From positions 62,001 to 126,000 of the forward strand of contig JAXIVH010000303.1 of the NCBI GenBank assembly GCA_036785325.1: 64,000 nucleotides of DNA, read 5' to 3'. Source of the stretch: Urophycis tenuis. Lineage: Eukaryota > Chordata > Actinopteri > Gadiformes > Phycidae. Of this stretch, positions 33,398-45,544 are shown in pieces. Numbering within the stretch: the first letter of the stretch is position 1; each line of letters begins with the position of its first letter. Both the position numbers and the translations under genes were made by a program. The notes under the pieces are model-generated. The model did not search any database, was not told where the DNA came from, and saw only the letters and a list, made by a program, of their open reading frames with translations.

Positions 33398-33832
33398 ATG
33401 GCGCTCTCTAAGAAGAGAAAAGTGGATAGTGAAAATAGAGCTTTCAACCCGGAATGGACAGATTCGTTCATTTTCATTCTTCCCACTGGGAGCACAAAAC
33501 CAGTGTGTCTCATATGTTCAGAGACCGTGGCGCTCATTAAAAGTGCCAATGTGAAACGCCACTATGAGACAAAACACAAAGTTTTTCATCAAACATTTCC
33601 ACTCAAGTCTGAACTGAGGTCACAGAAAATAAGCATTCTCAGATCCCAATATGAGCAATCAACCAGAATCCTGACCTATTCATTCACTGCCCAACAACGT
33701 GCTAATGAATGTTTCCTCAGAGTTGCTTGGATTTTGGGTCAACACAAAAAGCCATTTACTGATGGAGGGGTTGTCAAGGAGTGCATGAGTGCAGTAGCAG
33801 AGACCTTACTTGAGGGAAAACAAAAAGAATAG
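33398..33832 (+). pseudogene. Truncated hAT transposase, BED-finger end only
   Basis: Starts MALSKKRKVDSENRAFN, has the BED finger (CLICSETVALIKSANVKRH...H) and continues to VVKECMSAVAETL, where a stop truncates it at 144 codons. The catalytic and dimerisation regions are absent, so the copy is non-autonomous. Intact homologues with the same start exist as family members (compare 46,234-46,575). Confidence 0.8.
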
Positions 33833-34162
33833 CTCTGTGACAAAATTAGGCAAATACCTATGTCGTCATCATCAACCACAAAGAAAGCAGAAATCTTAGC
33901 CCAGGATGTGCTAACCCAGCTGGATGAAGCTATCCATAAGGCATCATGTGTAGGCTTAGCTGTACTTTGTACTTTGTTTAATTTAATTAACAGTCAGATG
34001 CAGATGTTGATACAACTATGAGGCTACTTATATATATATATAATGTTCTGGACCTTCGCTTGAGGAAATTTTCTCTAACTGGACCTCTTAAAATTTTAGT
34101 TGACTACCCCTGATTTAGATGCTCAATTGTGAGAGGTCTGCTATTCACAATTGAGCAAAGAA

Positions 34163-34260
34163 ATTGGATGAGTCTCAGATGGAAATCGGCCATGCTCTAG
34201 ATAGTACACTGTGGCTTTCCGATTCCATCTGAGACTCATCCAATCGGGTAATTGAACAAA
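34163..34260. repeat. Inverted copy of a gag segment
   Basis: The stretch ending AATCGGGTAATTG is the reverse complement of 35,036-35,107 in the gag. The preceding GATGAGTCTCAGATGG is a direct copy of part of the same segment. This marks the breakpoint of the BEL rearrangement. Confidence 0.8.
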
Positions 34261-35575
34261 AAAAAAAATTGAACGTAAGATTGCAGGACAGAACAAAGAG
34301 GCAGCCCTTTTAAAGAAACAAGCGGAGGAGAAAGCCATCAGAGACCGATCTGCAGAGAGCCTGAAGAGGGAGCTTGAACGCTTAGAAAAGCTGAAATCCT
34401 ATCATGCTGCTAAGGCAAAACTTCAGGTCTACGAAGATAATGACAACGATTTGGAGGAGTTTCCTGTACTTGAGTCCCAAGGGGCTAAGCATATAGGTAA
34501 CAAGGTGAACATATCAGAGTCAAAGGTACCACTGGTAAGCGGCACGCCCTCCAGGGACCTACCTACAGATTCACGAGACCTTGTCAAGCTTTTGGCTGAA
34601 GCTATTTCAGCTAATAGACTACCCATTCCAGAGCCAACTATCTTTTACGGCGACCCACTTAAGTTCAGTCTGTGGAAATCATCTTTTCAAACCCTTATAG
34701 AACGAAAAAATATTCCAACTATAGAAAAAATGTTCTTCCTTCAAAGATACGTCGGAGGAGTGGTCAGAGAAACGTTAGAAGGTAACTTTCTACTTGATTC
34801 ACAAGATTCCTATCACTCAGCTTGGCATCTACTGAACGAGCGATATGGGCAACCATTTGTCATTGCTAAAGCCTTTAGAGACAACCTGTATGCTTGGCCA
34901 AAATTAGCCACTAAAGACACGAGTGGATTAAGAGGGTTTGTTGACTTCTTGCGCAGCTGTGAATGTGCCATGACAGCCAATGAAAACTTGCATGTTCTAA
35001 ATGACGCAATGGAAAATCAGAAACTTGCTGCTAAATTACCCGATTGGATGAGTCTCAGATGGAATCGGAAAGCCACAGTGTACTATCTAGAGCATGGCCG
35101 ATTTCCAAACCTGAGCTACTTTGTCACATTTCTTTCCATGGAAGTCAGCGTTGCCTGTAATCCAATAACGTCCCATCAAGCATTGAGGGCCATTGAATTT
35201 GAACAGGTGAAGCACAAGACTCAAATCTTTGGTGCAAATTCCTTTACCATAAATACAAATGAAAGGAGCTTTGCTACATGCGTGCTTTGTAAGAAGACTG
35301 GTCATGACTTACAGAAGTGTTGGAGATTCCACGAAACGCCACTTGCTGGCAGAATTAAATTTATTCAAGAAGAAAAGCTGTGTTTTGGCTGTTTAAGCCA
35401 CGGCCACATGTCTAAGAACTGTTCTAGGAGAATGTTCTGCGACGTTTGCTCAAAACGTCACCCTACCTGCTTGCATGAAGATCGCTCACCAAGACAAAAC
35501 AAAGAAGGCTTTCAGGTAGAAAATCGCAGCAAAGAAAATGAGTTTGACTTTCACTCCCTCATGGAAACAACGTAG
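34260..35575 (+). pseudogene. BEL/Pao Gag, inverted relative to its LTRs
   Basis: It encodes a charged coiled-coil leader and the capsid block (YGDPLKFSLWKSSFQTLI, YVGGVVRETLEG, LLNERYGQPFVIAKAF). A Cys-rich zinc region follows (CVLCKKTGHDLQKCW, CFGCLSHGHMSKNCSRR). The frame runs into the right LTR and stops at 35573-35575. Its strand is opposite to the LTRs and the pol remnant. Confidence 0.8.
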
Positions 35576-36883
35576 CCTTTGGTTCTCAGTTACTGATGGT
35601 TGTCTTTATTTATCCACCGTCAAACTGTAACAATACATAATACATCAATAGACAATTCAGAAATGAAATAAAGTAAATCAAACAAAGGATATAAAACGTA
35701 CCTCACTGGCTGCATACTATCCTTAAGGGAATGAGCGTTTGTTTACCTGACTCACGGGTGCTAGCGTGCCCGCAAGTCAGCATGGAGTTTATTGACCAGG
35801 TGAGTGGTGCAACACCAATAAGTTTCCCCCAACACTGACGTCACCCAATCACCCGATATCCCTCTAACAGACATCACAACTACACTGAATAAATTGTTAA
35901 CATGCATTTCTTATCACAATAAATGACAACACGTAGAAATACTCAAACAAGAAATAGATAAAAAATAACTTGCCATTCTAGCAGTTACAACCATGGCCGA
36001 TGACATGATCAGAGATCAGTTAGTGAAGAAAACAAACAGTACAAGGATAAGAGAACGCTTGCTACTGGATGACGAACTGACTCTGAAAAAGGCAATTACG
36101 ATTGCTTGCCAAGTCGAATCTGTTGTTGCCGATGCAAATGCGATAAAGAATAGGAAAGTTGATGCCGTAGTTGGGGCTGTGCAAGGGACTACTTTTCGTA
36201 GCGGAAGGAGACACAAGCCTCCGCAACAGCAACGCATTGCCTCGTGTCCCTCTACTACACGCACTGAGTCTACACATGTTGCCACCGGCAAGAAGTGCTA
36301 CCGTTGTGGATCGTCTTCCCACCTAGCAAACAGCTCTACGTGCCCTGCGAAGTCCGTTGTATGTAAACAGTGCAACAACCGCGGACATTTTGCAAAAGTT
36401 TGCAAAAGCACTCCCACTTCACTAGTGAATGAAGTTTCCGATGCACTTTCCAATGTGGTGGTTCTGAACATTGCTGACGGTGCGGATATACAGACAAACA
36501 AACTGTGGTGCAGTGTGTCACTCCAAGCTGCTGGCGGCTCCAGCACTAACGAAAACTTACTCATCGACACAGGGTCTGCTGTTTCCATTATTCCTCAGGC
36601 CTTCTACAATGACCATTTCAAAGACATTGCTTTAACACAGCCTACTCTGCATCTTATGACATACACTAAAGAGCCAATTCCAGTGCTTGGTTGTGTCACT
36701 TTGGATGTGATGTACAATGAAAAATCTGCAAAATGCAACTTCTACGTCGTCCCAGTGGGGGTAACAATCCTTGGAATGGATCTGCTTACTAGTAGCCCTA
36801 CAGTTGGACATTACAAAGCACAGTTCTACGCCTCCCTCAGCACAAGTTCAGCATACACACACTTAACACACTACGCACACTGA

Positions 36884-38570
36884 CACCAAAGGAGTTACCA
36901 ACTTCGTCCACAAAGTCAGGCTGCGTCCTGATATGCCTCCAGTCCAACAAAAGCTGTGCCGCCTACCATTCTCCATCCGTGAGGATGTCACTGCTGAGCT
37001 GGTGCGACTGGAAAAGGAGGGCATCATCGAACGCATCGATTCGTCTCCATGGGTGTCACCAATTCTAGCCATCAGGAAGAAAAGTGGACAGCTGAGGCTC
37101 TGCACTGACCTACGAGAGGTAAACAAAGCAGTGGTGATCGACAGCCATCCCTTACCTCACATTGAAGAAGTGTTCCATGAGTTGAGGGGTGCACAGATGT
37201 TTTCAACTATCGACCTACAGAGTGCTTACCATCAGCTGCCCTTACATGCTGATAGCAGAGATCTCACAGCTTTCATCACTCACAATGGTCTGTTTCTCTA
37301 CACCAAAATGCCGTACGGTTTGGCGTCAGCTCCGAGCGCCTTCCAAAGAATGATGTCACACGTCCTGGCTGGTGTGAAAGGTGTTCAATGCTACCTTAAT
37401 GACATCATCATCAGTGGAGAAACTCCTGAGGTGCATGAGCAGCGCCTCAAGACGGTGCTCAAGCGTTTACACGACACTGGCCTCAAGCTTAACATGTCCA
37501 AGTGTCAGTTCAGAAAGACAGAGCTACCCTTCCTGGGCCACATCATATCTGCTGCCGGCCTCCGACCTGACCTGGACCACATCAAAGCTGTGGCTGATGC
37601 TCCTACTCCTCACGATGCTCCTGCGCTCCACTCCTTCTTGGGCCTGACCTCCTTCTACTCCAAATTCATACCAAACTACGCAGTGGTAGTGGAACCACTG
37701 AGAGCCCTGCTGAGAAAAGACTGTAAGTACACATGGACTGCAGATGCACAACATGCTTTCACTCAGGTCAAGAAGCTGATAGTCAATAGCCCAGCCCTTG
37801 CATTGTATGATCCAGCACTGCCTACCATAGTGACAACTGATGCCTGTGATTATGCCGTTGGTGCGGTGCTTACACAGTTACATGGCGACACTGAGAAAAC
37901 GATTGCCTTTGCCTCTCGCACACTGACAGACAGTGAGAGAAAATACTCCACTGTTGAAAAGGTAGCATTGGCCTGCGTGTGGACAACAGAACGCTGGCGA
38001 ACGTACCTGTGGGGCAACCACTTTACTCTTCGTACTGATCACAGCCCCCTGACAACACTGCTCACCACGAAGGGCCTTGGTAGAGCAGGTATGAGAATCG
38101 CCAGGTGGTCTGCTAGACTACTTATCTTCAACTACACCATCGAGTACAAGCGAGGCTGCGACAACGTCATTGCTGACTGCCTCTCACGCCTGCCGCTGCC
38201 GGATACTGACATGAATGCGGAATCAGACACTGAAATCGTGGCGTTGGTGTCTGACGACTTTGCTGCTGTTACTGCTGGTGAACTGACTGTTGCATGCAAA
38301 GACTGTCCAGTACTGCAACAGGTGAGAACACACATGCAACATGGTTGGCCACGTACACACAAAGGCCTTGATCCAGCCATCCAACCATACTACAGAATCC
38401 AGACTGAGCTCTCTGAACATGGCGACTGCATCATCCGTGGTACTCATCGTGTGGTGGTCCCGCCAGAGCTCCAGCCTAAACTGATACGCATCGCACACGA
38501 CACTCACCAAGGAATCGTCCGTACAAAACAGAGACTCAGAACTGTACTGGTGGCCTGGAATGGACGCTAG
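36884..38570 (+). pseudogene. Gypsy reverse transcriptase-RNase H, YLND active site
   Basis: Order: EGIIERIDSSPWVSPILAIR, LRLCTDLREVNKAV, FSTIDLQSAYHQLPL, FLYTKMPYGLASAP and QCYLNDIIISG. Then come FLGHIISAAGL and the RNase H part (IVTTDACDYAVGAVL, RWRTYLWGNHFTLRTDHSPL), ending in a zinc-binding HTHQGIVRTKQR. The catalytic Y-x-D-D is Y-L-N-D: Asn replaces the first of the paired Asp residues, which should abolish polymerisation. A frameshift near 38,555 separates it from the integrase. Confidence 0.85.
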
Positions 38571-39552
38571 TGTTCAGGTTGCCATCAAGTCATGTGTCAC
38601 GTGCGCACAGCATGACAAGACAGCTGTTGTCAAAACAGCTCCCCTGACTCCTGTGAGCCTACCTGATGGCACTTGGGAGAAGCTCGCCATTGACATGGTT
38701 GGTCCTTACCTCCATGCACCACCCGACTGCCGCTACGCCATAACTCTTGTGGATTACTACAGCAAATGGCCAGAGGTTGCGTTCGCCTCTGAAGTTACCT
38801 CCTCCTCCGTCATCAAATTCCTGTCCACCGTCTTCAGCCGTGAGGGTAACCTGCTGGAGCTGGTGACCGACAACGGTTCAGTGTTCGTCTCCTCTGAATT
38901 CGAGTCTTTCCTTGCCAGCCGAGACATCAAACACCTCCGCAGTTCAGTCTACTACCCACAATGCAACGGAGAAGTTGAAAGATGGAACAGAGTACTCAAG
39001 GACTGTCTTCAAACTGCAGACATTGAGGGCAGATCATGGAAGCAGTTTGTCACTGACTTTCTGTTCTCCTACCGTGCTACACCACACTCACTCACACAAG
39101 TGTCACCTGCTGAACTCCTGCATGGCCGTTCTCTGAACACAAAACTGAACATCAGAGGCCTGCCTACAAGTCCCAAAACAATTGACCATGCTGCACTCAG
39201 AGAAACTGTTCATGCGAAACAAGTCAAAGCGAAGGAATACACAGATCGACGCCGCAGTGCTCAGGCTTCAACTTTCAAGGTTGGTGACTTTGTGCGCATA
39301 AAAAAGCCTGTGCTGGTCAGAAAAGGTGACCACAAATTCACGCCACCTATTCAGATCACTGCACAGAAGGGTCCTGCAACCTTTCTCCTCTCTGATGGCA
39401 AAGTGTGGAATGCCAGCCACCTTGCCTTTGCTCCTCCAGACACTGTGCCTGTGACTTTGACCCCACAGCAGCCTGACGAGGCACCTCCTGCTGCTGTGCC
39501 ATTACGGAGAAATGTCCATCCCCCGGAGTGGCATAAGGATTATGTCACATAA
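38560..39552 (+). CDS. Gypsy integrase
   Basis: Open frame with the zinc-finger Cys pair (CVTCAQHDK), the DDE core (AIDMVGPYL, LVTDNGSVFVSSEF, NGEVERWNR) and a C-terminal SH3-like region (FKVGDFVRIKKPV). It ends HPPEWHKDYVT. It follows the reverse transcriptase after a frameshift. A-rich 3' sequence and a polypurine tract follow to 39,881. Confidence 0.85.
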   Translation: MDASVQVAIKSCVTCAQHDKTAVVKTAPLTPVSLPDGTWEKLAIDMVGPYLHAPPDCRYAITLVDYYSKWPEVAFASEVTSSSVIKFLSTVFSREGNLLELVTDNGSVFVSSEFESFLASRDIKHLRSSVYYPQCNGEVERWNRVLKDCLQTADIEGRSWKQFVTDFLFSYRATPHSLTQVSPAELLHGRSLNTKLNIRGLPTSPKTIDHAALRETVHAKQVKAKEYTDRRRSAQASTFKVGDFVRIKKPVLVRKGDHKFTPPIQITAQKGPATFLLSDGKVWNASHLAFAPPDTVPVTLTPQQPDEAPPAAVPLRRNVHPPEWHKDYVT

Positions 39553-39881
39553 AAAAAATACAACAAAAAAAAAGAAAAAAAGAGAGGAAATGTGATGTTT
39601 AACTGTGCATTGTCCTGCTACAATAATACTAATATGTTAAGTTGTGTTTACAAATACTGCATTGTTCTACTGAGAAAGGAATTAAGTGCAGCATTACATT
39701 CTTCATGTGTTTTTCTTAGAGATCAGTTCTCTGTGAGGTACAGTAATGTGTAGTATATTTTGCTATGCTGATCTTGCTACAGTTATGCCTCCTTGACGTT
39801 TTAAATGTGGTACTGTTATGTTGTGATTTTGCCTTGTTTAAATTCTTAGTGAAATGCATTCTGCTTAAGAAAAGGGGAATA

Positions 39882-40037
39882 TGTGGTGTATCTACCTAGC
39901 CTGTAGGGGCGCTGCGTTATGGTAATCAGTTGTACAATTACATGCATACGGCAGAATACGAATGAAGGAAGTAAAGTGAAGTTCATGTACATTTGTGCTC
40001 CGTGATTTATTACAATTTACTATACAAGTATACAACA
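39882..40037 (+). repeat. Gypsy 3' LTR (156 bp)
   Basis: Matches 31145-31300 with two differences and is followed by the target duplication AGGTG. Confidence 0.95.
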
Positions 40038-40265
40038 AGGTGGCACCAAAAATGTAAACTGATAACAACACAAACAAAACAATACAATTGCCCGGTCAAA
40101 TTGGAGCAAATCAGAGCAAAAAAGAACGAAGCAAAAAAGCTGAATCCACGCGACCATGGGCTGGAGTGCTTGAAGCTCCTGAAACAACAGAGCAGACGTG
40201 CTACATTACTGTATGCTTGAAAATACAGTTCAGATTAGACACAATAACTTGTTTAGATTACTCAC

Positions 40266-41631
40266 CTAGTGTGAAAAGTGGCATCTCCCGCTTGTCACTA
40301 TTTCCTGGATATCTGGTGAAATAGACGTCACTTTTTCCATCATCCTTTTTATTGCATTCATAGCTGAAAAGGACGACTCACACATGTAGGTGGAGGGGAA
40401 CATGGTCAGAGTGTAAAGTGTGACTGTCTTGAGGTTGCTGTATTCCTCGGAGCTTAGTAGGCCTATCCAAAAGGCACACACAGACTCTGCACTTCTTAAC
40501 GCATCTCGCACAACGGAGGTGCTTTGGAAATCAATCATTTCCATTTCCAGCGCAGCCTGATCTAAAGAGGGGATCATTTCTTTTGCCAGGGTGGAGAAGT
40601 TGTCAGCTGGTTTTACTGCAGGGTCACGTATAAAGTCAATGATGTCTTTTGGGATGGAGTAATCATCAAACCGAGAAGTGAATTTGGCTCGTAGCCTCTT
40701 GATGAAGTCAACCCTCAGCTCCGTCACTTCTCCCGCTGTCCTCTTGAGGGTGCTGAAATGTAGGAGCCTGCCAGTGGATATGTCTGCCTCAAACATCTCA
40801 AGCATCCTCGTGAATTACTCCAGTTTTTCAACCATGTCCACGATGGTTTTGTCTCTCCCCTGTAGCTGAAGGTTCAGCTTGTTTAGGTGGCCAATATGTC
40901 AGATAAAAACGCTACATTGGACATGAACTTTTCATCTTCCAGCAGGATAAGGTGGTCAGCTGCTGCAATGTTCTTGCTCATTGCAAGGAACGCCTTGATC
41001 TCATTCAGTAAAGCGCAGAATCGATCCAGTGATTTCCTCTTGCTTAACCAGCGCACATCATTGTGAAGCAGCAAGTCAGCGTGGGTGGCATCTTCTGATT
41101 CAGCCACAAGTTGTCGGAAAAGCCTGTGCTGGGTGCTTGATGTACCTCTGACAAAATTAATGATTTTCATCACTTTGTCCATGACATCCTTAAGCTCGCC
41201 ACTCAGTCTGGCACAAAGGACACTTTGATGGTTGAGGCAGTGCAGCCCGTGGATTTGGGGGGCGAGATGTTTCAGCCTGCTAACCAGACCTCTGTGCTTT
41301 CCCACCATAGCAGGTGCCCCGTCTGTCACGATTAGGTTAACCCTCTCAAATGATAATGAATGCGACTGAAACAACTCTTCCAGTTTCGCAAATATAACAT
41401 ATCCAGTGGTGTGCCCTTCTAATGGAATTAGAGACGCAGCTCTTCCTTGAAATCCTTCCCATCATAATATCTCACATAAACGCACAACTGGGCTACATCT
41501 GTTTTGTCAGTGCTCTCGTCTATGGCATTATGCTATGGAAAAATAGTTTGCGCGACTGACACCGTCGATAATTGCAGCCTGCACTGCATCGGACAGCACT
41601 TCTATGCGGCGGACAGCGGACCTCGCAGAGA
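40266..41631 (-). pseudogene. Outer hAT transposase, catalytic and dimerisation part
   Basis: The minus strand shows NLIVTDGAPAMVGKH, GLHCLNHQSVLCARL, LLHNDVRWLSKRKSL and the hAT C-terminal dimerisation motif MFPSTYMCESSFSAMNAIK. Stops and frameshifts occur at about 41,400-41,560 and between 40,883 and 40,805. Its N-terminal part continues at 46,077-46,575 across the 4.4-kb insertion. Confidence 0.85.
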
Positions 41632-42025
41632 TAACTTTGAGAAAAAATATGTTTCCATTTTTTTTCCCAGTTTCTTACCTTTTCCCCCCTGATTTTGATA
41701 TTTTACTGCAATTGACACCTTAAATATGGCTTGTATTACTATTTTAATTAAAAGAGTTAGCATATAATGTTGTTCTTCATGCATAATTTTATATTTTTTC
41801 TTTTTATTTATTTATTTATGTATTTATTTATTTTTGTAATTTTTATTTTGTAACATTCAAGCTAAATAAATGCTTAACACAGGGCACTTAACATCCAAAC
41901 TTTCTGTTTAATAGTTGTTTTAACCAGTTTCAACAATATGAAAAAAAATATATACAATTTTCTCTGGAATGGTTCATGGTTCATGTGCTGCTGTCTACAA
42001 TGACACTTTCAGATTTGCAATCATA

Positions 42026-43695
42026 TTAAACAGAAGTATCTCCATCCTCCTCATCATCAATTCCCACCATATCTCCCTGGCTCATATTTCCACAAACCTC
42101 TTCATCTGCTCCGCAAAGGCACATCTCTGAACAGTTGATACCCTGAGACCTGCAAGAACAGTGTGACATGCATTTGGTCTTCTTGCAGCCACATTTAATT
42201 AATTGTGTTATGGTGGCTGGGGCATGGGGAACACGAGATGTTATTGGTACCAGTTGGCCTCCCTCTTCTTCCCATCCATTATCCGTTGGTGATGGTAACT
42301 TCGGATGAGCTACATGGTCTTGATCCCAGATTATTGCCTGGAAATGTGCACGGGCAATGACTTCATGTAATGCCCCTCGTGTGGGGGGCAGCTTTTGAGC
42401 TTCCAGCTGTCGTTTGGTGAATAGCCTCCACCTGAGTTCACTGACATCTGTCAGGGTAATGCCAGGCTCATACAGCTGGCAAACTTTAGCTCCGAGACCA
42501 GAAAATGCAGACCACACATCTGGGGAACACCTGTTTAATGCTTGCCAACATGTCAGCTTTCCCTTACCAGCAAATCGGCCTGTCTGGTCAGCTCCAGAAA
42601 AAACATGGAAGCCTGGCAAGGCTGCGGTCCTTTCCTTACCAAGTGCATTAACCACCGGTTCCAGAGAGATAATCCGTTTTTTATTACCCACACCAGTGAT
42701 AAAGTAGGTGTCTTTGCAAAGCTGATGGTACCATCGAATTGCAAGAACAAACACATCGGTGTCAGGGGACTCTATATAGAGTTTTGTTGCACCTCTTTTA
42801 ACAGCATCCAGACCATGAAGAATTATTCTTGTGTCAGCCTCTTCTTGGGAGCTGTGAAGATGTTGCACATTCATACAATTTGAGAGAACATCTTGCCTTG
42901 ATGTGACAATGAAAACCTGTGGTTTTCCCATAAAGTGTTGAAGAGCTTTCCTGGCAAGGTAGACAGTCAGCTCATCTTTGGTACTGATGCTTGATAGGAA
43001 CTGTTTTGCAGACACTTTTCCCATTGGTGTGCTGTCCTGTACATGGTAAGCAGTTGGCTGCTTTCCACCTTGGCGTCTCTCTCGTGTAGCCTCCTTTAGT
43101 GAAGAAGGAAGATCATAGCCATCAAACACTACATGGATCTCATCATAATCTTTGGTCTTGATATCCAGTGTGGCTATGAAGTGGCTGGCCCATTGGGCAC
43201 ATGTGGTGATAAATGGTGGCTTTCCCATTCCTTGTACTACTGCCATTCCATCTATTACAATGACCTTCTTGGTTGGCAATGGACAACTATGAGCCGTAAC
43301 AGCCTGATCATTTTGGTCACTGTCATCCCAAGTGGTCTGACTGGGCAGCTCCTCAAGTATGGTCATGAGCTTGCTCTTGTACATGGCAGAAGGTCTCCAG
43401 TCACTGAGAACAGGGCACGTGGTTGGGGTGTAAACTCATGCTGGCCAATGGCTTCCTTCAGGTCAATCTCTGGTCGTGATCGAGCAACTATCAGCATACG
43501 AGCAAAGAGTGACCTCTCATCCTTTAATTCTACAACCTGGTCAGCTAGTTTTTGTTTTACTACTTTTCTTGCATACTTCCACATCTTCAGTTGAGCCTTC
43601 TTCATTCTGGCCCAGACACTAATTTCACTTTTGTTGATACGCTCGTCCACAAAAGTAGCATACATCTGCTGCCCAATCTCATCTTGGCTGCATAC

Positions 43696-43726
<31 letters not shown>

Positions 43727-45544
43727 ATTTTATTTAAGAGCGCTTTTCTAGGTACTCAAAGACACTTTACATTAAAAGCAGAACAATATAAAATAGTACA
43801 AGTACCCTAAACAGACTAAAAACAAGACACATTACACTGAGCTAAACATTAAAAGCAATTTTAAAAAGGTGTGTTTTGGTCATAGATTTGAAGGTGGGCA
43901 GATCAGTGCAGTCTCGGATGCGTTTGGGGAGAGCGTTCCAGAGGGAGGGGGCGGCTGCAGAGAAGGCTCTGTCGCCCCAGGTTCGGTACTTGGTTCTGGC
44001 TGGTGGAGTAAGGAGGTTAGCATCAGATGATGAACGGAGGCTGCGGGATGGGTTGTGACGATGGAGCAGATCCGTGAGGTAGGATTTCTGAATATGAGGT
44101 GGCATCACAGCCTTTGTTATAACATTTGGCATGTCTTCACCATCATACGTCATGGGATTCAAGGATGATCTGATCACATCTTTGAGTCGTACAACATTCT
44201 TTTCCTGCCTTGTCCAGACAGTCATGGACAGCTCATGGTGCTGATTCCGTTTAATTGTGGGTGTGCCAGTAATTTGAAGTGCTTGCTCAGCAAGCCTGCT
44301 CAATTCAGGTGCAGTGAGAAAGAATCTCTCCCTTGCACTAGCATTTTGAGTGATCCCCACAAGTCCTCCTGTGACCTTCATGATGCGATTAACATGTTCA
44401 AGTGCATGATCCACCCCAATGGCACAGAATGGGATTTCATTTTTATTGACTGAAAAATTCCCTTCCATAAATTCTTGGTATATGTCAGGATCAGTGGTCT
44501 GCAAGGCCTTCATTTCTGCCAGGTAGAGTGGAACGAGCCTGGCATATTTTAACTTGTCCTGAGCAAAAAAGTATTTGCACAGCTCATCAAGTGAGGAAAG
44601 ATGAAGCTCCCAAAGGCCATCACGTGTAGCACGGATGAAGGTATATATCAGTAAGATCATGTGCATGTAGCGCCGAACAAACTTGAAAAGTGGATGGCTG
44701 GATTCTTTCTTCTTGTCAAACTGTGACATAGCCTCAAGTACTTTGTTCGACTCTAATGTAGCCAGCATGGTCTGCTGCCCCTCTTGCATGAATCTGTCCA
44801 ACACAGCTTCTATCAGCTAGCTTTCTGACTCTGCACATACACTCTTCAGTGTTGAATATTCCTGAAAGAATTCCTCCAGATAGAGGTCAAACAGGGCTTG
44901 GACTGTAGTCATGTGTGCTTCTAGAGCCCTCTTCATATGCTTTGCTTCTAGGATCTGCCTTGTTGTAGCAGGACCATAGATGTCTGCTTCAATCCAGGCT
45001 TCATCCAGCCCACTTTCTTCAATTATATTGCCAGCGGCCCTCAGTGCTGCCATCACAGTGTGCATTTCACCCAGCCTCAGCACCCACTTTCCCTTGCAGT
45101 CATCTCTGGTCATTTCAAGTTGCTTTGCACGTTCGTAGAGTGCCATATCTAGGGTTATTACAGTCTTTCGGCCAGGACCCATGACTGTGCAATTTATCTG
45201 TTGTGTCTGCTGCAAAACTGTGATCAGTGTTTGCCATTTGTGTGCTGGTGCAGCTATCAAAGGCATAACATTAACTTCTGTGAGAGGCTTCTTGGAGGCC
45301 AGAAGTGAGTTGTATGCTGACCAGGTAGGGATATTGTGATGCTTAATGTCATGATCAGATGGTGGCTGTGGTAGAAATTGAAGAGCTGTTGCCTCTGTAT
45401 CAGACGTAGGTTCAAAAACAGGAATTTGTTCATTTTCAGTCAACTGTGGAGTTATGACCACTGAACCTTCTGCGGCGTCTGGCTCAAGTCCCCCAGATGG
45501 TAGTATGTGGTCTGCTCTAAATTCCTGTTCATCTTCTGCCTCAT
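42026..45544 (-). pseudogene. XPG/FEN1-like nuclease protein of the 4.4-kb element
   Basis: The frame begins after an acceptor-like ATACAG/ATGAGG at 45,544. The N-terminal part (to about 44,087) is all-helical and unrecognised, and has an in-frame TAG at 44817-44819. After the LINE insertion the frame resumes (IGQQMYATFVDERI). A one-base frameshift near 43,385 leads into the nuclease part: KKVIVIDGMAVVQG, DEIHVVFDGYDLPSSLKEATR, SSQEEADTRIILHGL, ESPDTDVFVLAIRWY and PGFHVFSGADQTGRFAGKGK. The acidic residues in these blocks parallel XPG-N and XPG-I regions of FEN1/XPG 5' nucleases. The C-terminus is Cys-rich (CGCKKTKCMSHCSC ... CSEMCLCG), perhaps a CXC-type zinc module. Such proteins occur in many copies in fish and invertebrates. 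Confidence 0.55.
43691..44086 (-). mobile_element. 5'-truncated LINE with (ATT)n tail
   Basis: On the minus strand the extreme C-terminus of a LINE polyprotein (YRTWGDRAFSAAAPSLWNAL, then LPTFKSMTKTHLF) and a 3' UTR end in AATAAAATG(ATT)n. It splits the nuclease gene between ...AVMPPHIQKS and SQDEIGQQMY. The ATT run is at about 43,698-43,724. Confidence 0.8.

Larger units (their letters stand above)
32689..34112 (+). mobile_element. hAT element (inner) with minisatellite, 8-bp TSD
   Basis: A perfect duplication ATTTAGAT flanks it (32681-32688, 34113-34120). The ends are CAGAGGTCACTAACAGGC and, inverted, CAGGGGTAGTCAACT. It inserted into the BEL pol remnant, so it is the youngest layer of the nest. 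It carries only the N-terminus of a transposase. Confidence 0.9.
31695..35989 (-). mobile_element. BEL/Pao LTR element, internally rearranged
   Basis: Two 441-bp LTRs (31695-32135, 35549-35989) differ at about four positions and are flanked by the 5-bp ACCAT (31690-31694, 35990-35994). Minus orientation follows from TGTAAC at the LTR start, a polypurine GGTGGGAG beside the 3' LTR and an AATAAA near the LTR end. The pol C-terminus is on the minus strand but gag is on the plus strand, so the interior is partly inverted, and most of pol is deleted. Confidence 0.85.
31315..36883 (+). pseudogene. Gypsy gag-protease, split by BEL element
   Basis: The first part (31315-31694) opens with ATG after GGCGACGAGG and encodes the capsid N-terminus (MALLGLTPPPPFL, FDAWEKMFETYLLAL). 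It resumes at 35,990 with the capsid end (MIRDQLVKKT), then two zinc knuckles (CYRCGSSSHLANSSTC, CKQCNNRGHFAKVC) and a retropepsin core (LLIDTGSAVSII ... ILGMDLL). A frameshift near 36,860 separates it from the polymerase. Without the insertion, gag would be open from 31315 to that point. Confidence 0.85.
31145..40037 (+). mobile_element. Ty3/Gypsy LTR retrotransposon, full length, with BEL insert
   Basis: Two 156-bp LTRs differ at two positions. Both start TG and end CA, and the 5-bp AGGTG flanks the element (31140-31144, 40038-40042). A possible primer-binding site (TTGGCGACGAGG) follows the left LTR and a polypurine tract (AAGAAAAGGGGAA) precedes the right one. Without the 4.3-kb BEL insertion it would be about 4.6 kb. 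Confidence 0.95.

Noticed and set aside
32869..33549. 226-codon Ser/Leu-rich minus-strand frame
   Set aside because: It is the translation of the purine-rich minisatellite inside the inner hAT.
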